From an uncultured Glaciecola sp. (GTDB taxonomy: Bacteria; Pseudomonadota; Gammaproteobacteria; Enterobacterales; Alteromonadaceae): DNA of 57,761 nucleotides. The position numbers and the translations under genes were made by a program. The notes beneath the pieces are model-generated. The model ran no database searches. It was not told the origin of the DNA and saw only the letters and a program-made list of their open reading frames with translations. Shown here in pieces: positions 47,303-57,607 of this stretch. Every line of letters begins with the position of its first letter. The stretch's first letter is position 1. Location of the stretch: positions 1 to 57,761 of the forward strand of contig NZ_CALJHY010000006.1 of NCBI RefSeq assembly GCF_937770335.1, written 5' to 3'.

Positions 47303-48610
47303 TTATTTTGCGCTATTCATATAATCCAGCGTCATGTTAGTTAGCAACTTAACGCCTAACTTCATGCCGCTGTCATCTACAAAGAATTCTGGCGTGTGGT
47401 GCGCCGGAGAATCTTCTTCAGATACGTCCAATGGCTTGCCACCTATCCATAAATAAACGCCAGGTATTTCTTGCTGAAAGAAAGAGAAATCTTCAGCGCC
47501 GGTTGCCGCTTTTGAGTTAATCACGTTTTCTTGACCCGCGGTGCGAACTAACGTAGGCAATACTTGGTCCATAAGCGCATGGTCATTAAATGTAATTGGG
47601 TAGCTATAATCCAATGGTAATATGACTTCAACCTCTGCTCTCATGCTATCAGCAATACCTTTCGCTTTTCGCGGTATTGCTTCGTACATATGTTCACGAG
47701 CTTCTTTGCTCAATGTACGAATAGTGCCAACTAAAACAACCTCATTTGGAATGATATTCGAACGGTTTCCACCGTGAATAGAGCCAATAGTTACTACTGC
47801 GGCGTCATCAACCAACTTGATTTCTCGGCTAACAACGGTTTGTAGTGCCATGATGATTTGAGCAGAGGTGGTAATTGGATCTACACTCTTCCACGGATAC
47901 GCGCCATGAGCCTGCTTTCCTCTAACAATAATTTTAAATGGGTCAACAGCAGCCATAATGCCACCGTGCTTATACAGTACTTTGCCCACATCTGTGTTCG
48001 CGTTTATGTGCAAACCAAAAATCACATCGACATCAGGGTTCTTTAGCACACCCTCTTTCACCATCATCTCAGCTCCGCCTGTCTCTCCTGCTGGAGCACC
48101 CTCTTCCGCTGGCTGAAAGATGAACTTAACCTTACCGCGTAATTCTCCCTTCATTTCTGTTAGGATTTTTGCCGCTCCCATTAGCATTGCCATGTGGGTA
48201 TCATGCCCACATGCATGCATAACCGGCACTTCATTTCCTTCTAACATACCTTTTACTGTGGATTTAAAAGGTAAATCGTTCTGCTCTGGCACTGGTAAAG
48301 CGTCCATATCAGCTCGCAATGCTATGGTAGGACCAGGCTTCCCTGAGTCTAAAACAGCAACAACGCCGGTATACGCTACACCAGTGGTGACATCTAATCC
48401 TAATCCTCGCAAATATTTTTCAACATATTTTGCAGTTTCAAATTCGCGATTAGATAATTCTGGGTATTGGTGAAAATGATGACGCCATTGGATCACGTCA
48501 GCCTCGATTTTATCAGCCATCATGGCCACAGTGTCATTTTGTTGAGCACTCGCAATACTAGCAAGCGCAGTTAACGAGATGGCGGTAAATAAAGGGAGTA
48601 AGCGTTTCAT
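47303..48610 (-). CDS. Exported M20-family amidohydrolase (hippurate/IAA-amino acid hydrolase-like)
   Basis: A 435-residue M20D amidohydrolase with a signal peptide (LTALASIASAQQ, about residues 13-24). Metal ligands are in MHACGHDTHMAMLMGAAKIL, the catalytic Glu pair in FIFQPAEEGAPAGETGGAEM, and a further ligand His in SPAHHTPEFFVDD. The lid domain is about 190-310. Relatives hydrolyse N-acyl or N-aryl amino acids, so a periplasmic deacylase is inferred. Single-gene transcript. Confidence 0.92.
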   Translation of the reverse strand: MKRLLPLFTAISLTALASIASAQQNDTVAMMADKIEADVIQWRHHFHQYPELSNREFETAKYVEKYLRGLGLDVTTGVAYTGVVAVLDSGKPGPTIALRADMDALPVPEQNDLPFKSTVKGMLEGNEVPVMHACGHDTHMAMLMGAAKILTEMKGELRGKVKFIFQPAEEGAPAGETGGAEMMVKEGVLKNPDVDVIFGLHINANTDVGKVLYKHGGIMAAVDPFKIIVRGKQAHGAYPWKSVDPITTSAQIIMALQTVVSREIKLVDDAAVVTIGSIHGGNRSNIIPNEVVLVGTIRTLSKEAREHMYEAIPRKAKGIADSMRAEVEVILPLDYSYPITFNDHALMDQVLPTLVRTAGQENVINSKAATGAEDFSFFQQEIPGVYLWIGGKPLDVSEEDSPAHHTPEFFVDDSGMKLGVKLLTNMTLDYMNSAK

Positions 48611-48892
48611 ATATATGGTTTACCTTGGTTTTTATTATTGTTTGATAGCTCGATTTGGTTGAGCGCATCTATCTTGCGCGAACTACTTAGTAAAACATTA
48701 GCGTAAAACAGACAAAATTACGAGCATTACGAATATATATAGAATTCAAATTACGATATTCATGTTTATTCCAATTACGACTAGATCTATTTGCAACGAA
48801 TACCTTGATTAACAGTAGCGTTACCAAACGTGAAGGAGAAATATCGTCCTTTTGCCCCTCTAATTTATCCAGCAACACTTTTTATTAAGCAA

Positions 48893-48923
48893 AAAAAACC
48901 GCGACATCAACATATCGCGGTTT
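48893..48923 (-). terminator. Rho-independent terminator of rho
   Basis: On the minus strand AAACCGCGATAT pairs with ATGTCGCGGTTT (one G-U) around GTTG and is followed by TTTTT. It begins 48 nt after the rho stop. Confidence 0.88.
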
Positions 48924-48970
48924 CAATTGAATACAAATTAATAAGTGATATTAACTTATGCTAGAAAAAA

Positions 48971-50236
48971 TTAACTTTTCTGGCGTTTCATTGATTCAAA
49001 AAACTCATCATTTGTTTTTGTCATCGCTAATCGCCCAATTAAGAATTCTATTGCATCTATTTCACTCATTTCATGAACAATTTTGCGTAGAATCCACATT
49101 TTCTGTAATTCGTCTTTCGAGGTTAATAGTTCTTCACGACGAGTACCGGACCGGTTTAAGTCGATCGCAGGGAATACACGCTTTTCAGCAATCTTACGAT
49201 TTAGATGTAATTCCATGTTACCCGTCCCTTTAAATTCTTCGTAGATTACCTCATCCATCTTAGAACCGGTATCGATTAAGGCTGTTGCAATAATAGTTAA
49301 ACTGCCACCTTCCTCAACATTTCGAGCTGCACCAAAGAATCGCTTTGGCTTGTGCAGTGCATTCGCATCAACACCACCGGTAAGTACTTTACCTGAGGAT
49401 GGAATGACCGTGTTATAAGCGCGCGCGAGACGAGTAAGCGAATCAAGTAGAATCACGACGTCTTTTTTATGTTCAACTAAGCGTTTAGCCTTCTCGATCA
49501 CCATCTCAGCAACCTGAACATGGCGACTTGCTGGCTCATCAAAAGTTGAAGCAATAACTTCACCTTGCACCAAACGCTGCATCTCAGTTACTTCTTCTGG
49601 GCGCTCATCAATTAGCAGAACCATTAACTGCGCTTCTGGATGATTAGCTGCAATTGATTGTGCGATATTTTGCAGTAAGAGTGTTTTACCTGCTTTTGGT
49701 GGCGCAACAATCAAACCACGCTGACCACGCCCAATCGGCGATGCCAAATCAAGTACGCGCGCAGTAATATCTTCAGTACTACCATTTCCGCGCTCTAGTC
49801 TGAAGCGTTCATTGGCATGTAAGGGAGTTAAGTTTTCGAAAAGGATTTTGTTGCGAGAATTTTCAGGTTTATCAAAGTTCACTTCACGTATTTTCAGCAA
49901 TGCAAAATAACGTTCGCTGTCTTTTGGCGGTCGAATTTTCCCTGCAATAGTGTCACCAGTGCGCAAGTTAAAGCGTCGAATTTGACTAGGCGATACGTAA
50001 ATATCATCGGGGCCTGCTAAATAGGAACAATCACCGGATCGCAAAAAACCGAAGCCATCTTGAAGTATTTCAAGAACGCCGCCGCCAAAAATGTCTTCGC
50101 CGCCTTTTGCATGGGATTTTAATATTGAAAATATAATGTCTTGTTTTCTAGCTCGAGCCAGATTTTCCAACCCCATCTCCTCAGATAAGGCTACTAGTTC
50201 ACTAATGGGTTTGTCTTTTAATTCGGTTAAATTCAT
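48971..50236 (-). CDS. rho: Transcription termination factor Rho
   Basis: Rho (421 residues), hexameric RNA-dependent ATPase. N-terminal [23 protein letters not shown]-binding cold-shock domain about 50-120 ([20 protein letters not shown]), Walker [18 protein letters not shown] (about 177-193), Walker [18 protein letters not shown]-loop/R-loop [20 protein letters not shown]. It is downstream of trxA in the E. coli order, with a 439-bp leader. Confidence 0.98.
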   Translation of the reverse strand: MNLTELKDKPISELVALSEEMGLENLARARKQDIIFSILKSHAKGGEDIFGGGVLEILQDGFGFLRSGDCSYLAGPDDIYVSPSQIRRFNLRTGDTIAGKIRPPKDSERYFALLKIREVNFDKPENSRNKILFENLTPLHANERFRLERGNGSTEDITARVLDLASPIGRGQRGLIVAPPKAGKTLLLQNIAQSIAANHPEAQLMVLLIDERPEEVTEMQRLVQGEVIASTFDEPASRHVQVAEMVIEKAKRLVEHKKDVVILLDSLTRLARAYNTVIPSSGKVLTGGVDANALHKPKRFFGAARNVEEGGSLTIIATALIDTGSKMDEVIYEEFKGTGNMELHLNRKIAEKRVFPAIDLNRSGTRREELLTSKDELQKMWILRKIVHEMSEIDAIEFLIGRLAMTKTNDEFFESMKRQKS

Positions 50237-50522
50237 ATTGGTAGGTCTTTATGTTTAGGCTGCGTAATAAAGCACAAATTAGTTGTTCTTTTTAACTATG
50301 CCCTATCAAAAGTAGTCTCTGGTTAAATAATCAGTTATTGAAGTTTGATTTTATGTTTTCTCTCAATGCAACCGATGCAAGTTGTCTGGCCACAACACGT
50401 AACAACAAACTGTTGATGTGGTTGGAGTCAGTTAACCGTCTACACAGTTACTATTAGCAATCGTTAAATTGCAGCCACCTAAAAAAGGGGTAACACAATA
50501 GCAGTTGGCACTGAAGGAATAT

Positions 50523-50550
50523 AAAAAAGGGTGTATTCGGATGAACACCC
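50523..50550 (-). terminator. Second hairpin with U run upstream of rho
   Basis: On the minus strand GGGTGT and ACACCC enclose a 10-nt loop and are followed by TTTTTT. It is either a back-up terminator for trxA or an intrinsic attenuator in the rho leader. Confidence 0.65.
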
Positions 50551-50610
50551 AACTAATTTAGCACTAAATAAAGTGATCGTCCAGTTTTACAAAAAAATAA
50601 CTTTCAAATA

Positions 50611-50640
50611 AAAAAGGCCATCAAATTTGATGGCCTTTTT
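50611..50640. terminator. Rho-independent terminator of trxA
   Basis: A 30-bp perfect palindrome AAAAAGGCCATCA-AATT-TGATGGCCTTTTT, 36 nt after the trxA stop on the minus strand. Confidence 0.92.
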
Positions 50641-50675
50641 CGCTTATCCAGCAGTAATAAATACCAAACAATAAA

Positions 50676-51002
50676 CTAGATGTTTTCGTTTAAAAATTCA
50701 ACTAGTTGAGTTTTTGACAGGGCACCTACTTTGGTTGCAGCTACTGCACCGTTTTTGAAGAGCAACAATGTAGGGATACCACGAATACCATATTTAGGTG
50801 GTGTATCGTTATTTTCATCGACATTAAGCTTGCCAACTGTTACCTTGCCTTCAAACTCGTCGGCAATCTCAGATAAGATTGGGGCGATCATTTTACAAGG
50901 GCCGCACCATTCTGCCCAGAAATCAACTAAAACAGGACCGTTAGCATTGATTACATCTGCTTCGAATTTTTCGTCACTCAACGAGATAATTTTGTCGCTC
51001 AT
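50676..51002 (-). CDS. trxA: Thioredoxin 1
   Basis: Thioredoxin (108 residues) with the active site [15 protein letters not shown] (residues about 28-42), cis-Pro in [14 protein letters not shown], and conserved Asp in LVDFWAEW. It reduces protein disulfides in the cytoplasm. The frame extends to 51014, but TTGGAG is spaced to the ATG at 51002. Divergent from rhlB. Confidence 0.98.
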   Translation of the reverse strand: MSDKIISLSDEKFEADVINANGPVLVDFWAEWCGPCKMIAPILSEIADEFEGKVTVGKLNVDENNDTPPKYGIRGIPTLLLFKNGAVAATKVGALSKTQLVEFLNENI

Positions 51003-51046
51003 TCTTTTCTCCAAATTTGGTAATTCGCTGAGACTTTCAGCCTTGC

Positions 51047-51075
51047 CCTATAGTGTTAATAGAAATTGTCGTTAA
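51047..51075 (-). promoter_or_regulatory. Candidate trxA promoter
   Basis: On the minus strand TTAACG and TATAGG are 17 bp apart, with the -10 about 45 nt before the trxA ATG. Moderate match to sigma70. Confidence 0.4.
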
Positions 51076-51100
51076 TGCAAGCAATGATAAGCTATAAGCT

Positions 51101-52405
51101 ATGCCACAAACACATTTAACAAATACGTCTTTTTCCGATCTTCCGATCCATCCGCTAATTTTAAAAGCGCTTGAGGAAGCCAATTTCACAAAATGCACGC
51201 CTATTCAGTCAATGGCAGTTCCTCAACTTCTCGAAGGAAACGACATTGCAGGTCAGGCACAAACCGGGACTGGTAAAACTATTGCTTTTTTGGTGGCTAC
51301 TTTTCACCACCTGCTAAACAACCCGAAGCCTGACAATGAGCCAAATAAACCGAGTCCAAGAGCCATCATTATGGCGCCGACCCGTGAGCTTGCTGTGCAA
51401 ATCTATAACGATGCGGAGCTGCTTAGTAAGCATTCCGGACTGTCACTTGGTTTGATATATGGGGGTGAAGGTTACGAAAGTCAACGGGATCGATTAACGA
51501 AAGGTGTAGATATTATTATCGGCACCACTGGCCGTATCATCGATTACTACAAGCAAGATATTTTTTCTCTAAAAAATATACAAGTAGCAGTGCTTGATGA
51601 AGCCGATCGCATGTTTGACTTAGGTTTCATAAAAGACATTCGATATTTATTCAGACGCATGCCTGAACCGACTGAGCGCTTGAGTATGTTATTTTCTGCT
51701 ACGTTAAGTTTCCGTGTTCAAGAACTTGCATATGAACATATGAATAACCCGACTCATGTGCAAATCGAGCCTGAAAAGAAAACGGCAACAAGAGTGTCTG
51801 AAGAATTGTTTTATCCATCGGATAAAGATAAGCCGCTACTTTTACTAACATTGTTTGAAAACGAGTGGCCAGACAAAGCTATCGTCTTTGCCAACACTAA
51901 ATTTGGTTGTGAAACAGTTTCTGCTTGGTTGCAAGCTGACGGACACCGAGTTGGAATGTTGAGTGGCGACGTGCCGCAAAAGAAACGGTTAAGTATTCTT
52001 GAAGACTTCACCAGCGGTGCAATAGATATACTGGTAGCTACAGACGTAGCGGCTCGTGGATTACACATTCCAAAAGTCACACATGTGTTCAACTATGACT
52101 TGCCCGATGACGCAGAAGATTACGTTCACCGAATTGGCCGCACTGGTCGTGCAGGCGAAAGTGGGATTGCAATTAGCTTCGCTTGCGAAAAATATGCATT
52201 GAATTTACCTGCTATTGAAATGTATATTGATCACCAAATTGCGGTAACTGACTACGATCCAAATGAGTTACTGAAAGACGTAAAAGCACCGGTATTCAAT
52301 CGTAAACCAAGAGGCCGGACCGATGGTCGACCGGGTAATCGCGGTGGTCGTAATGGCGGGCAACGCCCAAGTGGCCCAAAAAGGAACCACCAAGGAAGAA
52401 ACTAG
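51101..52405 (+). CDS. rhlB: ATP-dependent RNA helicase RhlB
   Basis: DEAD-box helicase (434 residues), partner of RNase E in the degradosome. Q motif [15 protein letters not shown]; motif I AQTGTGKT; motif II DEAD ([13 protein letters not shown]); motif III SAT; motif [12 protein letters not shown]. The basic Gly/Arg/Asn-rich C-terminus (about 400-434) is typical of RhlB and binds RNA. Conserved order trxA-rhlB-gppA supports RhlB over other paralogs. Confidence 0.95.
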   Translation: MPQTHLTNTSFSDLPIHPLILKALEEANFTKCTPIQSMAVPQLLEGNDIAGQAQTGTGKTIAFLVATFHHLLNNPKPDNEPNKPSPRAIIMAPTRELAVQIYNDAELLSKHSGLSLGLIYGGEGYESQRDRLTKGVDIIIGTTGRIIDYYKQDIFSLKNIQVAVLDEADRMFDLGFIKDIRYLFRRMPEPTERLSMLFSATLSFRVQELAYEHMNNPTHVQIEPEKKTATRVSEELFYPSDKDKPLLLLTLFENEWPDKAIVFANTKFGCETVSAWLQADGHRVGMLSGDVPQKKRLSILEDFTSGAIDILVATDVAARGLHIPKVTHVFNYDLPDDAEDYVHRIGRTGRAGESGIAISFACEKYALNLPAIEMYIDHQIAVTDYDPNELLKDVKAPVFNRKPRGRTDGRPGNRGGRNGGQRPSGPKRNHQGRN

Positions 52406-52417
52406 AGGTAGTGACGT

Positions 52418-53926
52418 TTGATTCAAGAGTTACCTAATACTGTTATTCAGGACGAATATTACGCTGCCGTTGATTTAGGCTCAAACAGCTTTCACATGGT
52501 AATAGTGAGAGTACTCAGCGGTAGTGTTCAGATAGTCAGTAAAAATAAGCGTAAAGTAAGGCTCGCTGCAGGTCTTGATGGGGATTTAAATCTGTCCGAA
52601 GAGAGTATTCAGCGTGGTCTTGACTGTTTAAAAACCTTCCGCGAAAAACTAGACGACTTGCCCAGGGCTAATATAAAAGTGGTTGCTACAGCAACCTTGC
52701 GTATGGCGACTAACGCAACCGACTTTATCACCCGTGGCGAACGCATTCTTAACCAAAAAATTAATATCATATCGGGTGAGGAAGAAGCGCGCCAAATCTA
52801 TTTAGGTGTTGCTTACACATCTGCAAATCAGGGTAATACCTTAGTTGTTGATATTGGCGGTGCAAGTACGGAAGTGATTGTTGGCCGCGATATGCAGGCA
52901 CTCCACTTAAACAGCGTTAATATGGGCTGTGTCACTTTCATGGAAAGATATTTTGAGGGTGGCATAATCAATGATGAAAATTTTGACAATGCACTCGCTG
53001 CTGCCGAAGAAATGCTCGCTCCCTATGCACCTACGTTTAAATGTTTCGATTGGCAACAATGTTTAGGTGCGTCCGGCACACCACAAGCTGTCGTAAGCAT
53101 ATTGGTTAAACAAGGCATTAACGACGCTATCCGCTTAGATTATTTATACCAATTACGTGACCAAGCCATTGCTTGTAAAAGTATTGAAAACTTAAATATT
53201 GACGGACTCGCCGACTCACGCAGGCTCGTTTTCCCAAGTGGCTTAGCCATTTTAATAGCACTATTTAAGCAATTGAATTTAAAAAACATGCAAATTTCAG
53301 GTGGTGCACTGAGGGAAGGTATTATTTACGGCATGTTGGATAATTATCAAAGGGCAGATCGCAGAACCCAAGGTGTTAACCAGCTGGTTTCCCGCTTTCA
53401 CATAGATACAGCGCAAAGTGAGCGGGTACGAAAAGTGGCGATGGGTTTAAGTCGTCAGATGTGCGAACAGAGTAAATTTTGTGATTTTGACACCGAAGCA
53501 CTTATTTCTTCTGCCGCTGCGCTACACGAGCTTGGCCTGCACATCGGTTACAAGAAATTTCACGAACATGGTGCCTATATACTAACGCATGTTGAATTAA
53601 CTGGATTTACTACTCTTCAGCGCATGTTTATTAGAGATTTGGTTGGCATGCATCGTCAGGAAATTGATTTGGTGGTGTTTAACAACTATCAAGAAGAGTT
53701 TAAAGAAATGCTCCTTAACGCTCTGCGTATTGTGAGGATTTCCGTCATTTTATGTACTCGAAGACGAGATGATACCATTCCTAATGCTAACCTTACGGTG
53801 TCTGGCGACGAATGGCATTTACAATTTGGAGAAGGAATTTTACCCTCTTCGCCCCTCGTGCATGCCGAGCTAATACATGAGACTTGGTTACAACACAAAG
53901 CTGGCTGGAAACTGATTTGTGAATAA
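52418..53926 (+). CDS. gppA: Ppx/GppA-family phosphatase (GppA by synteny)
   Basis: An ASKHA-fold hydrolase (502 residues). AAVDLGSNSFHMVIVRV at about residues 17-33 is the phosphate-binding loop; ISGEEEARQIYLGVAY and LVVDIGGASTEVIVGRD complete the active site; the HD-like C-terminal domain starts near residue 315. It degrades polyphosphate and converts pppGpp to ppGpp. Position 12 nt after rhlB matches E. coli gppA, though Ppx activity cannot be excluded. The start is TTG with GAGGT eight bases upstream. Confidence 0.9.
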   Translation: MIQELPNTVIQDEYYAAVDLGSNSFHMVIVRVLSGSVQIVSKNKRKVRLAAGLDGDLNLSEESIQRGLDCLKTFREKLDDLPRANIKVVATATLRMATNATDFITRGERILNQKINIISGEEEARQIYLGVAYTSANQGNTLVVDIGGASTEVIVGRDMQALHLNSVNMGCVTFMERYFEGGIINDENFDNALAAAEEMLAPYAPTFKCFDWQQCLGASGTPQAVVSILVKQGINDAIRLDYLYQLRDQAIACKSIENLNIDGLADSRRLVFPSGLAILIALFKQLNLKNMQISGGALREGIIYGMLDNYQRADRRTQGVNQLVSRFHIDTAQSERVRKVAMGLSRQMCEQSKFCDFDTEALISSAAALHELGLHIGYKKFHEHGAYILTHVELTGFTTLQRMFIRDLVGMHRQEIDLVVFNNYQEEFKEMLLNALRIVRISVILCTRRRDDTIPNANLTVSGDEWHLQFGEGILPSSPLVHAELIHETWLQHKAGWKLICE

Positions 53927-54080
53927 CCCTTGCTCTAGCGTTACTCACAACTTTCGTCGATAAGAATTAACTATTCATGAATCGATTGTTACTGTTAGTG
54001 GGAATATGAACTGGTATATCCTCAACAAATTAGCACTTAGCAGCGCATTTATAAAAACACGCTGCCACTGCATTCACTTA

Positions 54081-55076
54081 TTATTGATTGCTCAATCGCT
54101 TCCCAAACGAAATTGCATATGCTGGTGAGCGCATTCTTAAAATGGGATCTGCGCTTGGTGTAAATCCAGCAGACATCACATTTGGGTCGAAGTTAGTAGT
54201 CTTACAGGCGTCACCACCATTCGCGGTTACCGTAACCGTACCTAATGCAACTTGAGGACGGGTATCTGGCCATTGTTGTGACGGGTCGATTTCGCTATCT
54301 TCTGGTTCGCCTAAACTTGCCATAATTGTGAAGCTAACAATACCGTCTTTGAGTTGCTTCGCAAAAGTATCAACCAAGAATTCTTCAGGCATTTTCGCAG
54401 CTTCGTCTTTATCTAAAGTTTTGACACCTAAACTTGGCTGAATATCCCAACGAAATTTCGTTCTCTCACCATTAGCTTGGTTGAAATGAAACGTATGAAG
54501 ACCAAAAAAGCCAGTATTTGCCCAAGAAGCCGGTGTTTGGGCTTGCTGGTTCCACATCGCATTTGCTTGCACTGAAGGATTTGCCTTTATGAAAGCCATC
54601 GTTTTAGCTGGGTCAGTGTTACCATTTTCATCAGGAAGTAATGTAGATAAGAAACCAAAGAATGTCTTTGGATCTTTACCTGCAAAAACAGGAAAGTTAT
54701 TCCCGGTAAATGTGTGGAGTGAGCCATTTGGTAATTTAATTTGCATGCCTAAACCACGAGTTCCAGGTGCCCTTTCATCACTATTTGGGTTTGCACCGCC
54801 TAGAGAAAAACGCATAGAAACAGGCAATTCGCCATTTACCAATAAAGCAGCACCTTTAAAATGTTCGTTAGGAGCAGGTACAAAAGTCCCTGATGCACAC
54901 ATCCCTTTGGCATGCGCTTTTCTGAATCCAGGGTGTTTGCCACCTAGTTTTTCAAAAATATCAACTAAGTCTGTTGCCTGAACTTCTTTGTCGCTGGCTA
55001 ATCCGCTTGATGGTGCTGTTGCCCCAACAATGAATAGACAGGCTGCAATGCTTGATGCGATAAATGTATGCTTCAT
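54081..55076 (-). CDS. Exported catalase-related peroxidase (SrpA-like)
   Basis: A 331-residue monofunctional catalase-fold protein, shorter than the about 480 residues of true catalases. Signal peptide ends near GLASDKE. Distal His in KAHAKGMCASGTF (about residue 54), Asn in FTGNNFPVFAGKDPKTFFGF, and the proximal R-x-x-x-Y heme-ligand motif in LRMRSPAYAISFGKRL. Such small periplasmic forms are usually peroxidases with organic hydroperoxides. Single-gene unit. Confidence 0.92.
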   Translation of the reverse strand: MKHTFIASSIAACLFIVGATAPSSGLASDKEVQATDLVDIFEKLGGKHPGFRKAHAKGMCASGTFVPAPNEHFKGAALLVNGELPVSMRFSLGGANPNSDERAPGTRGLGMQIKLPNGSLHTFTGNNFPVFAGKDPKTFFGFLSTLLPDENGNTDPAKTMAFIKANPSVQANAMWNQQAQTPASWANTGFFGLHTFHFNQANGERTKFRWDIQPSLGVKTLDKDEAAKMPEEFLVDTFAKQLKDGIVSFTIMASLGEPEDSEIDPSQQWPDTRPQVALGTVTVTANGGDACKTTNFDPNVMSAGFTPSADPILRMRSPAYAISFGKRLSNQ

Positions 55077-55180
55077 ATATATCCTTTATTTTTGTTAATT
55101 ACGTTACTACTAATCTTGAGCTGTAACGAATATAAGAATTCAACTAATTCAACTAATTCACTTTAAAATCAAATCGGTAG

Positions 55181-56809
55181 TTAAGAAAGCTTGCGCCATG
55201 ACATTAACCAGCAAATAGCACCCAAGAAACCCAAACCAAAACTACACCATATTGGCTTGTCAAAAAGGTATATCAACACTGCAATGACCGAAAACGCGGC
55301 AGCAAGGTGACTATAAAAACGAGCTTTTTGGGTACTCTTAATAGCTTCAATATGCAGTTCGTGATGTTTCTGTTGCTCGATTGGAATGCGTTTTAATTGT
55401 TTCATACCGTCATATACAAGATCAGGCATCTCCGGCAACTTTTCATTCCAGAAAGGTAAATTCTCATACACCTTTTTAAACATCGCTTTGGGACCTACCT
55501 GTTCTTTCATCCAGTTTTCTAAGAAAGGCTTTGCTGTTTTCCAAAGATCTAATTGCGGATAAAGCTGACGACCAAGACCTTCAACATATAACAATGTCTT
55601 TTGCAAAAGCACAAGCTGTGGCTGAACCACCATATTAAAGCGACGAGCTGTGTTAAATAGTTGTAGTAAGATGTTACCGAAACTGATGTCCTCGAGTGGT
55701 TTTTGAAAAATAGGTTCACAAACTGTACGGATACCCATTTCAAAATCAGCAATATTAGTGTCGGCAGGAACCCAGCCTGAATCAACATGGAGTTCCGCTA
55801 CCTTTCGGTAATCCCGATTGAAAAAAGCGATGAAATTTTCTGCCAAATAACGCTTATCTTCTTTAGTTAATGTGCCAACAATACCGTAGTCTATGCCAAT
55901 ATAAAGTGGGTTTTCGGGGTGTTCTCGGCTGACAAAAATATTCCCCGGATGCATATCAGCATGAAAAAAACTATCTCTAAATACCTGCGTAAAGAAGACT
56001 TCGACGCCGCGTTCAGCAAGCAGTTGCATATTGGTATTTTGCGCTCTCAATGCTACAACATTAGATACTGGAATACCAAAAATACGCTCCATTACGATGA
56101 CGTCTTTACGGCAATGTTCGCTGTAAAAATAAGGGACATACAACGATTCAGAGTCTTGAAAACTGCGTTTGATTTGTATTCCATTGGCCGCCTCTCTCAA
56201 CAAGTCTAGCTCATCAAGAATGGTACGCCTGTACTCTTCAACCACTTCAACTGGACGCAAACGTTTGCCATCAGGAAGCCATTGTTTTAAAACGCGAGCG
56301 ATACTGATTAGCAAGTCAACGTCAGCTTCAATAGTTTGTCGAATGTTAGGGCGCAATACTTTGATAACGACTTTTTTATTGTCACTTTTTAATGTTGCGG
56401 TATGCACTTGGGCAATTGAAGCAGAGGCCAACGGTTTAGCGGAAAAGTCGGAGAAAAGTACAGACAAATCGGTAATATCTAAAGACCGTTTGATCATTTC
56501 TTGAGCTATCTCAGGATCGAATGGCGCCACATTGTCTTGCAACATACTTAATTCTGTTGCGATATCATTACTTAACAAATCACGACGCGTTGATAGCATT
56601 TGTCCAAATTTGATATAAACAGGCCCTAAGGTTTCAAGCGCCAGACGCAGTCGACGCCCTTCAGACTCACTCTTGTGCTTATTGGGTAGCCAAAACACAC
56701 AACGACGAGCGAAGCGCACATACCATGGCTTAAAACGCGCTGGTATAATTTCGTCTAGTCCGAACTGTAACAACACTTTGCCTATGTCATAAAAGCGTCT
56801 AATTTGCAC
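55181..56809 (-). CDS. ubiB: Ubiquinone biosynthesis atypical kinase UbiB
   Basis: ABC1/ADCK-family protein (542 residues) supporting ubiquinone synthesis, probably an ATPase. KxGQ motif in [19 protein letters not shown] (about 50-68), VIKVLRP Ala-rich loop region, catalytic [12 protein letters not shown] and GIDYGIVG. Two membrane helices at the C-terminus (about 495-540). The start is GTG, one base after the small-ORF stop, with AGGG upstream. Confidence 0.96.
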   Translation of the reverse strand: MQIRRFYDIGKVLLQFGLDEIIPARFKPWYVRFARRCVFWLPNKHKSESEGRRLRLALETLGPVYIKFGQMLSTRRDLLSNDIATELSMLQDNVAPFDPEIAQEMIKRSLDITDLSVLFSDFSAKPLASASIAQVHTATLKSDNKKVVIKVLRPNIRQTIEADVDLLISIARVLKQWLPDGKRLRPVEVVEEYRRTILDELDLLREAANGIQIKRSFQDSESLYVPYFYSEHCRKDVIVMERIFGIPVSNVVALRAQNTNMQLLAERGVEVFFTQVFRDSFFHADMHPGNIFVSREHPENPLYIGIDYGIVGTLTKEDKRYLAENFIAFFNRDYRKVAELHVDSGWVPADTNIADFEMGIRTVCEPIFQKPLEDISFGNILLQLFNTARRFNMVVQPQLVLLQKTLLYVEGLGRQLYPQLDLWKTAKPFLENWMKEQVGPKAMFKKVYENLPFWNEKLPEMPDLVYDGMKQLKRIPIEQQKHHELHIEAIKSTQKARFYSHLAAAFSVIAVLIYLFDKPIWCSFGLGFLGAICWLMSWRKLS

Positions 56810-56810
56810 G

Positions 56811-56945
56811 TTAACGGCCCTGCTTATAGTTGTTGTGAAACTGGTTTACACTGTCTAAGTACAGAACACTAACCATTTTGTTAGCATCGACGGAGTTGTA
56901 ATAATAGGTATATTCACCGACAGCGGTTCTTTGTTCAATTCTCAT
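56811..56945 (-). CDS. 44-residue ORF between ubiJ and ubiB
   Basis: Found by reading the 135-bp gap. The ATG overlaps the ubiJ stop by one base (TAATG), the frame begins [20 protein letters not shown], and its stop TAA is one base before the ubiB GTG. GAGGA lies about 12 nt upstream in ubiJ. No signal peptide or membrane segment is seen; it is rich in Tyr and Asn. Junction geometry argues for a translated gene, but the family is unknown to me. It could be a lineage-specific Ubi-complex accessory or a coupling leader. Confidence 0.6.
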   Translation of the reverse strand: MRIEQRTAVGEYTYYYNSVDANKMVSVLYLDSVNQFHNNYKQGR

Positions 56946-57607
56946 TACTCTTTTTTCCTCGCTTTATTCTCAAGGATCGTCAAACGAGCTTCTAATCGAG
57001 CTGCAGTGTCCCGTACCTCAGACACTTCTTGTATATAGTTTTCTACCATAATTGGCCTAACACCAATTGGTTTTTTATCTAGTAATATATTGCTTAGGAC
57101 GTCCATTGCAAGCTTATGATTACGTTGAATTAAGGTGCTAAAGGACTGTGCGCTCTGAATAGTGCTGTGTGCTGCAATATCGCCGATACGTGTTGAAAGC
57201 AATTCTTCGATATCAATATTCAAGCCCGCAAATAGTTCACTCATATTCTGGGCTATTTGTAAGTTGCCATCAAAATCGAGTTTATTCTCTCGAATAAGTC
57301 GCGTGATATTACTCGTGTCCTTAAGCTCATTGATTATGAACACAGACAAGCTTATAGCACACCTACTGTAATTTGTTGATTGCTTTGGTTGTGCCGCCAT
57401 ATCTACGTTAATATCACTGACAACGGAGCTAACCTCAACGCCTTTCGCGTGAAAGTTAAACACTATTGGAAAGGGCAATTCGTGCAGCTGTATTTCGCAT
57501 TGCTTGGAAATTAGCGGCTGCAACAGTAAATGGCTATCCTCATCAAGAGACAATATTTTATTGATAGCAACTTCAACGGCAGCGGTGATGACTTGAGCTT
57601 GATGCAT
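56945..57607 (-). CDS. ubiJ: Ubiquinone biosynthesis accessory factor UbiJ
   Basis: UbiJ (220 residues). The N-terminal SCP2-like lipid-binding domain (about 15-110: ISKQCEIQLHELPFPIVFNF) and a C-terminal coiled coil (RDTAARLEARLTILENKARK, about 198-217) match the family. It scaffolds the soluble Ubi complex. The start ATG lies directly next to the ubiE stop (1-nt spacing), as in other gammaproteobacteria. Confidence 0.92.
   Translation of the reverse strand: MHQAQVITAAVEVAINKILSLDEDSHLLLQPLISKQCEIQLHELPFPIVFNFHAKGVEVSSVVSDINVDMAAQPKQSTNYSRCAISLSVFIINELKDTSNITRLIRENKLDFDGNLQIAQNMSELFAGLNIDIEELLSTRIGDIAAHSTIQSAQSFSTLIQRNHKLAMDVLSNILLDKKPIGVRPIMVENYIQEVSEVRDTAARLEARLTILENKARKKE

Larger units (their letters stand above)
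50237..50675. other. rho leader region
   Basis: A 439-bp gap between trxA and rho on the minus strand. It contains the trxA terminator (50611-50640), a second U-tailed hairpin (50523-50550) and the rho promoter/leader. In E. coli this region holds rhoL and autoregulated Rho-dependent attenuation. I could not identify a convincing rhoL-like frame. Confidence 0.6.

Noticed and set aside
54040..54065. GCAGCG/CGCTGC hairpin between gppA and the catalase gene
   Set aside because: Six-bp stem, 14-nt loop and no U tract on either strand.
55134..55162. Tandem TTCAACTAA units downstream of the catalase start
   Set aside because: Two to three copies of 9 bp in an AT-rich gap; no sign of function.
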